A stretch of DNA of 58,579 nucleotides, taken from UBA931 sp036825435 (lineage in GTDB: Bacteria; Pseudomonadota; Gammaproteobacteria; Burkholderiales; Casimicrobiaceae). Below the pieces are notes generated by a model. The model did not search any database, was not told where the DNA came from, and saw only the letters and a program-made list of their open reading frames with translations. Below, piece after piece: positions 17,505-26,473 of this stretch (its first letter is position 1; each line of letters begins with the position of its first letter). The stretch lies in NCBI GenBank assembly GCA_036825435.1, contig DAISYG010000003.1, positions 1-58,579 of the forward strand, given 5' to 3'. The translations under genes and the position numbers were made by a program.

Positions 17505-19171
17505 TTTTCGCGCTGGCTTTTGCAGTGTTCGGAAAGCCGTTTGATTTTGATACGGTTGGTCAGAAAATAGATAGCAGAGAATAAGACAACGATAAAAACA
17601 ATAATCCAGGGCAGGCGTTCTCCTTGCTGTTGGTATTTTTGATATCTTTGCTCCGTGCTTTGCATCCATTGCTGAAATGTTGTGTCTTGCCACGGTACGA
17701 ATTTTTGGTCAACAATATGCCACAGACCGGGTGTGCGAAGGTCAGCAGCAACCAAACCATCACTCCAAGGAGCGATGGCGGTGATATTGCTTTTTTCAGG
17801 TACAGTCAACGGTGCTGGTTGCGTCCAATCTTCGTTGAAAAGCACAATATCGGATTCCTGCGTACCTCTGTGTGCGAGCAATACCGCCCATCGTCCATCA
17901 TCAAGTTGCGCGACATCAATCGGCCATACATGACCATCACGAACATCCAGAAAAGGAATGGCGATTTCTCTCCGAAGGGAAATCCTCACTAAAAAGCGCG
18001 GTATTTTTTCATCAACACATTCCGTTCCGGCATCCTTTGGTTGCCAGAGTGCCATCAAATGTTCTTCTCTTTTGTGCAAACGCCCGCTGTGAAAATCGAA
18101 AGCGACGATACGATTCAGATTGGTATCTGTCAGATAAAACCGACCGTCTTGTCCAAAAGTGCCATTACCGGGAAAGCAAAAGCGATGGTCAGATCGAGCA
18201 AGCATCTGCTGCTGTTGACCATCGTACGAATAAACGCGAATGCGGTCTTTGTCCTTTTCAATAGTAATCAAATATTGCCCATCGGGACTAACAGCGAGGA
18301 AGATTCTACCTTCAAACGGAGGGCTTGCAGCGACGGGATATGAGGAACATTGGATGTTACGGTATTGCCAAAGAGTGTTGGCCCGTCTATCCATCAGGTA
18401 ATAATGGCCATGACTTTTTGCTGCTGCAGCGCGGAAGTCCGCATAAGAATCATGCAGCTTTTCTTTCAGATTACCGCGCTCATCGAAAACGAATAAGGTA
18501 GTTGGGTTCAAGGAAAGCAAATGATCGGAAGAGACACGTTTAACGAGAATAGGTCCCGAAGGGATATGGTCATGGACTGTCTCGTAAACACGGTAGCAGG
18601 CGAAAGCAGCACTGGCAACGATCAACAAAAAAAAGATGAGCAGTGTAGGCGCTTCCCAGAAATAACGGAATTTCAGGTCTTGATCTTGTGGGAAGATGGA
18701 AGTGAGCGCACGGTAGAGCTTGCGAGTCTCTTTTTTTGATGCATGCGCACCTTTCTTGGCAGCGAGGAAAAAAATATTATCAACAGATTTTACTTCGATA
18801 ATCGAAGAAAATGGCGAAGCCAAGGAGCCGAGGTTGATTTTGCGGATTCGGCACTGAGTTGGTGTTAGCGTCAAGGAAAAATCATAGTTGTTGATGATAT
18901 CGTCAACAACTATTTTTATTTGATGTTCTGCGCAGGCAAGAATCCCATTTTTTATCTGCAAGGCAGGAAAAGAGAGAGCAGAAAGCTCACTCTCGGTTAG
19001 ATATAAAATATCAAACTTTTTTCCTTGTCCCAGAAAGTCAATATATCATTTGAGTAGTCTTTTCTGTATTTTTCGTGTACGCAGCCAGAGAATACAGAGT
19101 ATGAGTAATAGCGGGAGCCATATGAGAACATATTCAATAGATGAGAAAAAAGCTTCGACATAAACAGCCAT
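17489..19171 (-). pseudogene. membrane propeller-like protein interrupted by an in-frame TGA
   Basis: Read from ATG at 19171 (14 bp after the stop of the upstream paralogue) the protein begins with a membrane segment ending in LRTRKIQKRLLK, then meets TGA at 19046-19048, then continues in the same frame (YIDFLGQGKKFDILYL and onward) to 17489. The continuation aligns with the paralogue at 19185-20834 (LLRHRQFLGDVKKYRVLWL), so the TGA breaks an otherwise full-length copy of about 560 codons. The open part from 18961 keeps two membrane segments and propeller-like repeats with DGRFYLTDTNLNRIVAFDF, but its first possible start is a TTG without a convincing ribosome site. It overlaps the SIMPL gene by 16 bp. 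It may be a pseudogene, a read-through gene or an error; function unknown. Confidence 0.75.
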
Positions 19172-19184
19172 ATCAATATTCCAT

Positions 19185-20834
19185 TTAGCACGGGTTATGT
19201 GATTTCGCCCCAGTATTTCGCGCCAATCGTTTGAGCTTCACATAATTGACCGCTATAAACGAGATGAGGAGCAGCAGCATTGCCAGAAGCGGGCAATTCA
19301 TTGCCAGAATTCTCTTTTTGAGATAATCGGCTCTTTGTGTTTCGATAAGCTGCATCCACTCCTGAAATGCGCCGTCTTGCCACTGTCCGAATTTTCTGTT
19401 TTGGACTGTCCATAAGCCGGGTTCGGAAAAATCGCTGGCAGCCAAGCAGCCGTTCCACGCCACGATTGCGGTAATATCGCTGCCACTCGGCATGGTCAAG
19501 GGCTCTGGCTGCGACCAATCTTCATTGAACAATACGATATCCGCGTTGCGCATACCGTTGCTGGCTATCAACACGGCCCATCGCCCATCATCAAGCTGCG
19601 CGATGTCCATCGGCCACACACGTCCGTTACGCGCACCTTCCAGCGCCTTTGCTCTGCCTTCTGGAGCGCGACGTTTTATATAGCGGTTGAATTTTCCACC
19701 GGCACATTCTGTGCCTGCGGAATCGGGGCGGGAACGCACCATCAAATATTCTTCTTGTTCGTGCAATCGTCCATCGATAAAGTCGAAAGCGACAACACGG
19801 TTCAAGTTGGTATCGGTTAAATAAAAACGTCCGTCGCGGCCAAAAGTACCGCCGTTGGGAAAACAAAAGGCGTGGTCAGGTCTGGCAAGTGTTTGGTGTT
19901 GTCGTCCATCACTCGTAAAAACGCGAACTCGGTCTTCGCCGGGTTCTACCGTAATCAAATATTGACCATCAGTGCTGATGATCAAACTGAGTGAATCAGC
20001 AAGCGGCGGGTCGGCGCGGACAAGCGAAGACAAACATTCACCTTCTTGACATACCAAAATACTTTTTGATTTTCGATTCATCGCATAATAACGATCATCG
20101 TCCGCAAATACGATGGCTCGATAATCGTGGTCGGGATTATGATATTGGTCGGTTATGCTGCCTTGCTCGTCGAAGAACGAGATGGTTGAACGGTTGAATG
20201 TCAACAGTTTTCCGGAAGGCGCTCGTGTCATGCCGATAGGACCTGTCGGTTCAATAGCGGTGGCGTGATAAAACGCATAACCGATGCTGGCGACCAACGC
20301 GATGCCGATGACAGCCAACAATGGTATTTCCCATCGATAACGAATAATGCGCTCTTGCCGCTGTGGAAAGTAAGTTGACAGGTCGGCGAAAAGCTTGTGC
20401 GTTTCTTTGGGCGATAGAGCCGTGTTTTTGACGGCGACCAGAAAGGCGCTGCTGCGTGGAAGTTTCAATTCGATCAACGTTGCGAAACGCGATGCAAAAG
20501 TACCCAATTTGACTTGGCGTATTTCACATTGACCAGGTGCTAAAACCAATTTCACATCGTCCTGGCGCGGGTCGCCACCGATGGCGATGCGCAGTTGGTT
20601 CGGCGCACAGGCAAGGTAGGCGATCTTTTTTTGCAGTTCCTTATTGAAGATGGTCAAGGAAAGCTTATTCGGTGGCAGCCACAACACGCGGTATTTTTTG
20701 ACGTCTCCCAGAAACTGGCGATGTCTGAGCAGGAACTCTTTTTGCCTTTTCTTCTGCTCGTACATGATCGCGACCACGATGATGATTACAGTGGTGACGG
20801 GTAATAATGTTAAAAAAAGGAGAAAAGGAGACAT
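19185..20834 (-). CDS. membrane-anchored propeller-like protein of unknown function
   Basis: This 549-residue protein starts at an ATG preceded by GGAG six bases upstream. It has a first membrane segment (about 4-24), a cytoplasmic domain of about 140 residues, a second membrane segment (about 170-190), a large presumably periplasmic domain with SMP-30/NHL-like propeller repeats (for example ISTDGQYLITVEPGEDRVRV, GRFYLTDTNLNRVVAFDF and VWPMDIAQLDDGRWAVLIAS) and a last membrane segment (about 510-530) followed by a basic tail. It is the intact paralogue of the interrupted copy just downstream. I do not recognise the family; sensing or scaffold roles are possible. The pair probably forms a two-gene operon. 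Confidence 0.7.
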   Translation of the reverse strand: MSPFLLFLTLLPVTTVIIIVVAIMYEQKKRQKEFLLRHRQFLGDVKKYRVLWLPPNKLSLTIFNKELQKKIAYLACAPNQLRIAIGGDPRQDDVKLVLAPGQCEIRQVKLGTFASRFATLIELKLPRSSAFLVAVKNTALSPKETHKLFADLSTYFPQRQERIIRYRWEIPLLAVIGIALVASIGYAFYHATAIEPTGPIGMTRAPSGKLLTFNRSTISFFDEQGSITDQYHNPDHDYRAIVFADDDRYYAMNRKSKSILVCQEGECLSSLVRADPPLADSLSLIISTDGQYLITVEPGEDRVRVFTSDGRQHQTLARPDHAFCFPNGGTFGRDGRFYLTDTNLNRVVAFDFIDGRLHEQEEYLMVRSRPDSAGTECAGGKFNRYIKRRAPEGRAKALEGARNGRVWPMDIAQLDDGRWAVLIASNGMRNADIVLFNEDWSQPEPLTMPSGSDITAIVAWNGCLAASDFSEPGLWTVQNRKFGQWQDGAFQEWMQLIETQRADYLKKRILAMNCPLLAMLLLLISFIAVNYVKLKRLARNTGAKSHNPC

Positions 20835-20875
20835 GATGAGCTCCGATGAAGACAGCGTATTATACCGAAGCGCAT

Positions 20876-20900
20876 AAAAAAAGCGCAGCCTTCGCTGCGC
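20876..20900 (-). terminator. Rho-independent terminator of hppA
   Basis: On the minus strand GCGCAG, a CGAAGG loop and CTGCGC are followed by seven T. It lies 33 bp after the hppA stop codon. On the plus strand the same hairpin is followed by CTTTCT, so weak bidirectional use is possible. Confidence 0.85.
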
Positions 20901-20932
20901 CTTTCTCAAAACTCAAAAATCAATAATGATTG

Positions 20933-23095
20933 TTATTGTTTTCTTTCCAGCACCAGCGGTTCATTACTGTTGATGGTGGCAGGTACTGTTGCCGTGGCAA
21001 CGACCGGGGTTACGGTCGCTGCATCATTCACGGATGCTTGATTGCTGTTCGCAGGAACAATCAAGGGCACGATCATCAGGGCAACGATGTTGATGATCTT
21101 GATCAACGGATTCACGGCGGGGCCGGCAGTGTCTTTGTACGGATCGCCAACGGTGTCGCCTGTCACGGCTGCCTTGTGCGCTTCAGAACCTTTGCCGCCG
21201 AAGTTACCATCTTCGATGTACTTCTTGGCGTTATCCCATGCGCCGCCGCCGGTGGTCATCGAGATGGCAACGAAGATACCGGTGATGATGGTGCCCATCA
21301 ACATGCCGCCGAGTGCTTTGGGTCCCAACAACAAACCGACCAGCACCGGCACCAAGACCGGAAGCAGCGACGGGATGATCATTTCCTTGATCGCGGCTTT
21401 GGTCAGCATGTCCACCGCCACACCGTATTCCGGTTTGGCTTTGCCTTCCATGATGCCTTTGATTTCGCGGAACTGGCGACGCACTTCCACTACCACCGCG
21501 CCCGCAGCACGACCAACCGCTTCCATTGCCATTGAGGCAAACAGATAAGGGATCAAACCGCCGATAATGAGGCCGACGATCACCATCGGGTCGGACAAAT
21601 CAAAGGAGAGATTAAGACCGTAATTTGACAGCGCGTGTGTGTAATCGGCAAACAGAACCAACGCGGCAAGACCGGCAGAACCGATGGCGTAGCCTTTGGT
21701 GACGGCTTTGGTGGTGTTGCCGACTGCGTCGAGCGGGTCGGTGACGGCGCGCACCGACTCAGGCAGTTCGCTCATTTCCGCGATACCGCCAGCGTTATCG
21801 GTGATTGGACCGTAGGCGTCGAGCGCGACGATGATGCCGGTCATCGACAACATTGCGGTTGCCGCGACGGCGATGCCGAACAAGCCTGCCAGTGCATACG
21901 CGCCGAGAATTGACGCGCACACTGCAATTACCGGCCAGGCGGTGGCTTTCATTGAAATGCCCAAACCGGCGATGATGTTGGTGGCGTGACCGGTGGTGGA
22001 CGCCTGTGCAACGTGTTTGACTGGCTTGTAATCGGTGCCGGTGTAATACTCGGTGATGACGACCATCGCTGCCGTCAACGCCAGGCCGATCAACGATGCG
22101 CCGAAGATTCTGCCCCACGTCAGGTCGGGATAATAGGTCTGCACGTCGCCGAGCATGTATTGCGTGATGGCCGCAAAGCCGATGGCAGCGAGGATGCCAG
22201 CGACGATCAGACCTTTATACAACGCTTTCATGATTTTGCCGTCGCCGGTCTTCACGAAGAAGCAACCGATGATTGACGCGATAATCGACAGGCCACCCAA
22301 CGCCAACGGGTAGGTGATGGCGATTTCAGCGATTTGCGGCAGCATCAGTGCGCCGAGCAACATGGTGGCGACAATGGTCACCGCGTAGGTTTCAAAGAGA
22401 TCGGCAGCCATTCCGGCGCAGTCGCCAACGTTGTCGCCGACATTATCGGCAATCACCGCCGGATTGCGAGGGTCGTCTTCTGGGATGCCCGCTTCGACTT
22501 TGCCGACGAGGTCAGCACCGACGTCCGCGCCCTTGGTGAAGATGCCGCCACCGAGACGGGCAAAGATCGAGATCAGCGAGCCACCGAATGCCAAGCCAAC
22601 CAACGGCTGAATGATGTGGTGCAGATCGCCCGCAGCGTTGGGGGACATCAGCAACAAAACCCAGTAAAAACCGGCGACGCCGAGCAGCGCCAAACCGACT
22701 ACCAAAAGGCCGGTGATCGCGCCGCCACGAAAGGCAACATCCAGCGCCGGAGCGATGCCGCCGCGCGCTGCTTCTGCCGTGCGCACGTTGGCACGTACCG
22801 AAACGTTCATGCCGATGTAGCCTGCCGCACCCGAAAGCACCGCACCGATGAGAAAACCAAAAGCCGTTAGCCAGTTCAATGCGAAGCCGATGATGACGAA
22901 AAGCACGACGCCGACAACGCTGATGGTCAAATATTGACGATTCAGATACGCTTTTGCGCCCGCCTGAATGGCGCTGGCGATTTCGCGCATGCGCTCGTTG
23001 CCGTCCGGTTTATTGTTGATCCATACGATAGATACAGCGCCGTAGATCAGCGCCACAACGGCGCACACCAGCGCCAAAGCAAGTCCTAGTGACAT
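20933..23095 (-). CDS. hppA: membrane proton-translocating pyrophosphatase
   Basis: HppA couples hydrolysis of pyrophosphate to proton pumping across the inner membrane. The 720-residue protein has about sixteen membrane segments and the catalytic acidic loop motifs DVGADLVGKVEAGIPEDDPR and DNVGDNVGD. The segment GNTTKAVTKG has Lys at the position that separates potassium-independent (Lys) from potassium-dependent (Ala) enzymes, so the potassium-independent type is predicted. After the last membrane segment there is an unusual hydrophilic tail of about 35 residues rich in Ala, Thr and Val. The upstream gap 23096-23424 should hold its promoter. Confidence 0.96.
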   Translation of the reverse strand: MSLGLALALVCAVVALIYGAVSIVWINNKPDGNERMREIASAIQAGAKAYLNRQYLTISVVGVVLFVIIGFALNWLTAFGFLIGAVLSGAAGYIGMNVSVRANVRTAEAARGGIAPALDVAFRGGAITGLLVVGLALLGVAGFYWVLLLMSPNAAGDLHHIIQPLVGLAFGGSLISIFARLGGGIFTKGADVGADLVGKVEAGIPEDDPRNPAVIADNVGDNVGDCAGMAADLFETYAVTIVATMLLGALMLPQIAEIAITYPLALGGLSIIASIIGCFFVKTGDGKIMKALYKGLIVAGILAAIGFAAITQYMLGDVQTYYPDLTWGRIFGASLIGLALTAAMVVITEYYTGTDYKPVKHVAQASTTGHATNIIAGLGISMKATAWPVIAVCASILGAYALAGLFGIAVAATAMLSMTGIIVALDAYGPITDNAGGIAEMSELPESVRAVTDPLDAVGNTTKAVTKGYAIGSAGLAALVLFADYTHALSNYGLNLSFDLSDPMVIVGLIIGGLIPYLFASMAMEAVGRAAGAVVVEVRRQFREIKGIMEGKAKPEYGVAVDMLTKAAIKEMIIPSLLPVLVPVLVGLLLGPKALGGMLMGTIITGIFVAISMTTGGGAWDNAKKYIEDGNFGGKGSEAHKAAVTGDTVGDPYKDTAGPAVNPLIKIINIVALMIVPLIVPANSNQASVNDAATVTPVVATATVPATINSNEPLVLERKQ

Positions 23096-23424
23096 AACCT
23101 TATATTCCCAAATTGATTTCAGACGCTGGAATGTTGATGTCGGACAAAACGCATACCGTCAAACGTTCGCAGTGTCTCTCCATAACCTCGCCACATGGCG
23201 GGGCGCTCAAGTTGCCGCTGACACGGGTTGTCGATTTTCGACCCCATCCAGACAAACGCGGTATTTTCCGCCGCTTTGTCGCGATTGTCGAGCGATTATG
23301 CCAAATTTCCCATTTTTTCTCCTTGATTCACGGCGAAGCAACGCGAAATTCAACAAAAATGAAAATTTCGCGAGCTGCAACGGGTATTTTTTGTTGCGCT
23401 GACTCGCGCAACAATGGCTTGAAA
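23096..23424. other. gene-free gap with two inverted repeats
   Basis: I see no supported gene in this 329-bp stretch. It contains the inverted repeats CGCGAAATT/AATTTCGCG (23342-23350 and 23364-23372) and TTGTTGCGC/GCGCAACAA (23391-23399 and 23406-23414). The second lies 10 bp after the stop codon of the DUF2726-like gene when read on the minus strand, but has no T-run on that side. The hppA promoter should also be here, although no clear boxes were found. Confidence 0.4.
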
Positions 23425-24027
23425 CTATGCGATGAGCGTCTGCGGCGCCAGCACCAGATGGCGTAATTCTTCTTCCGTCGGCGGATGCAGCGGATTGAAC
23501 GACAGATAATTTGCGCCCGCAGTCTTCAATGCCGCCTGCTTGGCTTTGTGCAGACGCATGCGCGCGGTATCGGTAACAAGTGCAGGATCTTCAAGATCGA
23601 TAATGGCAATGATGACCATGTCGCCGTCGCAAATGACAAAACTGACGTCGAGAAAAGCAATACGGCGAAACGCTTCCATGCGCGTTTCGTCGGATTCCAT
23701 ACCCGCGAGCTGCAATAAATCAATGATGCGCACGCGCGCCAGCACTTCGTGTTGTGGAAAAGCACTTTTCAAATGTTGGAAGGCGATGGTTTCCAGTTTG
23801 CTCAAGAAACGCGGGCGTAGCATGTAAAAACCGGGCTGCTCCGCAGACGACAGTAAACGTGTGGTTTCGCCTTCCGTCCATCCGGGCAGTGAGACCGTGT
23901 CGGCGTCCATCAAGGTTTGAAATTTTTTTGCTTGTTTATCGCGGCGGACAAAGCCGACGATGACGATGACCGCAAACACGATCAGCAAAAAAGTAAACAG
24001 CCAAATGCCACTACCTGAATTTTCCAT
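23425..24027 (-). CDS. membrane-anchored DUF2726-like protein
   Basis: This 200-residue protein has an N-terminal membrane segment (about 8-27) and a C-terminal domain resembling DUF2726, which has a restriction-endonuclease-like core in its relatives. The segments LSKLETIAFQHLKSAFPQHE, FLDVSFVICDGDMVIIAIIDLED and HKAKQAALKTAGANYL fit that pattern; the Asp in FLDVSF and Asp in IDLED are candidate active-site positions. It stands alone between hppA and the cobalamin riboswitch and is transcribed away from the riboswitch. The function is unknown, and the family assignment is from memory of the pattern only. Confidence 0.55.
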   Translation of the reverse strand: MENSGSGIWLFTFLLIVFAVIVIVGFVRRDKQAKKFQTLMDADTVSLPGWTEGETTRLLSSAEQPGFYMLRPRFLSKLETIAFQHLKSAFPQHEVLARVRIIDLLQLAGMESDETRMEAFRRIAFLDVSFVICDGDMVIIAIIDLEDPALVTDTARMRLHKAKQAALKTAGANYLSFNPLHPPTEEELRHLVLAPQTLIA

Positions 24028-24100
24028 GATGAGTTGACGTTTTGTCGTTCGTTGACAGTGTACGCTATTTTAAGTCATTTGTTTTCGGAAAATACGGTAT

Positions 24101-24131
24101 TTGCACCAATCGTATATGAAAGCGTTATAAT
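24101..24131 (+). promoter_or_regulatory. probable promoter for the riboswitch-btuB transcript
   Basis: TATAAT at 24126-24131 is a consensus -10 box, with TTGCAC at 24101-24106 as a possible -35 box at 19 bp spacing. Transcription would begin at about 24138, just before the riboswitch aptamer. Confidence 0.55.
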
Positions 24132-24143
24132 CACTTTTCGTTT

Positions 24144-24333
24144 GTCAGGTGTCTGCGTTGTTTTCATGATGCAGGTGAAACGGGAAGACGGTGCGTTTGA
24201 GATTTTCTGAAAACAGACTACTCCGTCGCTGCCCCCGCAACGGTAATTCGGTGTGGGCGATTCAAAGAGCCACTGTTTGAAAAAACGGGAAGGCGAATCG
24301 TCAAGTCCGATGAGCCCGGAGACCGGCCTGATA
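24144..24333 (+). promoter_or_regulatory. cobalamin riboswitch aptamer
   Basis: The conserved blocks of a cobalamin riboswitch are visible in order: GGTG near the start, TGAAACGGGAAGACGGTGCG (24176-24195), GCTGCCCCCGCAACGGTAA (24228-24246), the B12 box AGCCACTG (24268-24275), GGGAAGGCG, and GATGAGCCCGGAGACCGGCC (24309-24328). It lies upstream of btuB on the same strand, as expected for a switch that lowers expression of B12 uptake when coenzyme B12 is abundant. Confidence 0.96.
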
Positions 24334-24410
24334 AAAAAGATGAGTCAACACGCGGAGGGCGTTGATGGCGAGCAGACATTCCGACGGTGTTCATGCTGTC
24401 GGTGTTCGGC

Positions 24411-24443
24411 GCGTTCTCCAAAAACAACGGGCAAGGAGAACGC
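24411..24443 (+). promoter_or_regulatory. Shine-Dalgarno-sequestering hairpin of btuB
   Basis: GCGTTCTCC (24411-24419) is perfectly complementary to GGAGAACGC (24435-24443), and the latter contains the btuB ribosome-binding site and abuts its ATG at 24444. This is the likely expression platform of the riboswitch, acting on translation initiation. Confidence 0.75.
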
Positions 24444-26309
24444 ATGAACATATATCATCGGCACATCCTATTACTGGCAATGATCGCCATATCATCACCG
24501 CTTTGCGCGCAATATCACACAAATCTGTTGCCGGAAATCATCGTCACTGCCACACGTGATGAGATCCCATTCGAAGATGCTTTGGCCGATGTGACCGTCA
24601 TCGACGAAACGCGTATCGAAAAAAGTGGCGCGCGCACATTGGGCGAACTATTGCGACGTCAGCCTGGCATTGAAGTTGTACGCAACGGCGGCGCGGCATC
24701 AACGACCAGTGTATTCATGCGCGGTAGCAACAGTGGACACGCGGTTGTATTGGTGGATGGTGTGCGAACGGCATCGGTGTCAACCGGTGCAACGACATTG
24801 GAAATGATTCCCTTGGATCAAATCAGTCGTATCGAAATCGTGCGCGGTGCCGCATCGTCGCTGTATGGTGCGGACGCTATCGGCGGCGTTATTCAGATTT
24901 TCACCAAGCGCGGCAGCGATGCGCCGTTGTCACTGTCCGCCGATGCGGCTTGTGGTAGTGACCGCACCTGCCAAGGCGGAGGACAAGCATCAGGCAACAA
25001 CGGTGCGCTGCGTTGGTCGTTGGGTTGGGGCAGTGAACGCAGTCATGGTTTTAACTCAATAAACAACCCCGACAACTATAGTTATCAGTCGGATCGCGAC
25101 GGCTATCAGAAAAACCATCAGCGTGTTTCGTTGGAATGGGGCGTGCATGAAGGCCATCGTTTGCAGACTTCATTTTTGCGTCACGACATCAATACGCAGA
25201 TCGACGCCGGTTCCGATGATGATGAACGTTCGAAGACCTTGTACACGCAAGGTCAGTTTGGCGGCGAGCATCGCTTGACTGATTTCTGGACAATAAACTG
25301 GCAGTATGGTGATATGCGTAACGACTCCAAAACACGCAGTTGGGGCGAGCAATATCGCTACAAGACGCATGAAAAACAATATTGGTTTCAGAATGATATC
25401 GACGTTCGTGCAGGCGCACTGAGTGGTACATTGTTGGCGGCGTTCGAGCACCGCCGTGAACAATTGACGAGCAGCAGCGAATTTGATCGTGATCGTCGTC
25501 ACACCAACGCCCTCATCGGTGGCTATCGTTGGCGGCATGAACAACACGCGGTGCAATTGTCGGCACGTCACGATCATTCAACGCAATATCAGGGCGAAAA
25601 TACTTGGGGCGTCAACTATGGCTACACGTTAACGCCGAACTGGAAAATTGTAGCGGGTGCGGGGCGTGCGTTTAAAGCACCATCGTTCAACGATCTGTAT
25701 TTCCCGGGTTTTTCCAACCCTGATTTGGCTCCGGAAAAAGCGCGTAATATTGAAGTGGGCATTCGTCATTCATTACAACATGGCGATCTGGCTGGCGAGT
25801 GGCGATTAACGGCGTGGGAAAATCGCGTCAAACAGATGATCGTTTATACGTGCATCAGTGCCGATTTGTGCCGACCGGAAAACGTTAACCGTGCACGTTT
25901 ACGCGGCGCAACGCTGGCAGGTGACTTTGACTGGCGTGGTTACGGTATCGCGTTCTCGTTCGATTGGCAGTCGCCGAAAGATCGCGACAGCGGGCTTTTA
26001 TTGGCACGCCGTGCCAAAACACATGGCAGCGTGACCTTCAGTCGGCAGATAGGTCCGTTTTACGGAGCAGTGAATATTTTGGGCAGCGGTTATCGTTACG
26101 ATGATGCCGCCAACAGTCGTCGTCTCGGTGGCTATGGTGTCGTAAATCTGACAGGCGAATGGACGATGCCGTTGACGAAAAAAACTTCGTTGACGTGGTT
26201 TGCGCGTATCGATAATCTGTTCGATAAAGATTATGCATTGGCGGCAGACTATGAAACGGGAGGCATACAAGCGATGGTGGGGGTAAGGGCAAAATTTGGA
26301 AACCTCTGA
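24444..26309 (+). CDS. btuB: TonB-dependent vitamin B12 receptor BtuB
   Basis: BtuB is the outer-membrane barrel that imports cobalamin with energy from TonB. The 621-residue protein has a signal peptide (to about CAQ), a TonB box IIVTATR, a plug domain (EKSGARTLGELLRRQPGI, VFMRGSNSGHAVVLVDGVR, IEIVRGAASSLYGADAIGGV) and a 22-strand-type barrel ending VRAKF. The ATG at 24444 is preceded by AAGGAG; an earlier in-frame start at 24387 lies inside the riboswitch region. Three extra residues after the usual terminal Phe (Gly-Asn-Leu) and the stop codon are supplied by the left end of a fold-back repeat element. The riboswitch and adjacent btuF support the B12 assignment. Confidence 0.93.
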   Translation: MNIYHRHILLLAMIAISSPLCAQYHTNLLPEIIVTATRDEIPFEDALADVTVIDETRIEKSGARTLGELLRRQPGIEVVRNGGAASTTSVFMRGSNSGHAVVLVDGVRTASVSTGATTLEMIPLDQISRIEIVRGAASSLYGADAIGGVIQIFTKRGSDAPLSLSADAACGSDRTCQGGGQASGNNGALRWSLGWGSERSHGFNSINNPDNYSYQSDRDGYQKNHQRVSLEWGVHEGHRLQTSFLRHDINTQIDAGSDDDERSKTLYTQGQFGGEHRLTDFWTINWQYGDMRNDSKTRSWGEQYRYKTHEKQYWFQNDIDVRAGALSGTLLAAFEHRREQLTSSSEFDRDRRHTNALIGGYRWRHEQHAVQLSARHDHSTQYQGENTWGVNYGYTLTPNWKIVAGAGRAFKAPSFNDLYFPGFSNPDLAPEKARNIEVGIRHSLQHGDLAGEWRLTAWENRVKQMIVYTCISADLCRPENVNRARLRGATLAGDFDWRGYGIAFSFDWQSPKDRDSGLLLARRAKTHGSVTFSRQIGPFYGAVNILGSGYRYDDAANSRRLGGYGVVNLTGEWTMPLTKKTSLTWFARIDNLFDKDYALAADYETGGIQAMVGVRAKFGNL

Positions 26310-26440
26310 ATAATTACTGCACGAAGGCAATACAGCGCTGGAATTCTCCTCAAAATGCTCATTTACCGTCAAGTAAACTGCGTTTTTTCGTCAAATTCCG
26401 TCTTGCCTCGCCTTCGCTCGTGACATTCTTCAGAGGTTCC
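26298..26440 (+). repeat. fold-back repeat element, copy 1
   Basis: A 143-bp element with ends GGAAACCTCTGAA and TTCAGAGGTTCC. Inside it carries the shared blocks TCAAAATGCTCATTTAC and AAGTAAACTGCG. The same element is found at 32174, 47847 and 51747. The left end overlaps the last codons and the TGA of btuB. There is no transposase, so it is non-autonomous (MITE-like) or a REP-type element. Confidence 0.85.
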
Positions 26441-26473
26441 TTAATTGATGCACGTATTGGATGAAAGTCGAAA

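Noticed and set aside
19046..19048. TGA as selenocysteine
   Set aside because: The paralogue has no Cys at this place and no convincing SECIS-like hairpin follows the codon.
20950..22900. Long plus-strand frames opposite hppA
   Set aside because: They are shadow frames of the GC-rich hppA coding strand with His/Arg-rich, non-globular sequence.
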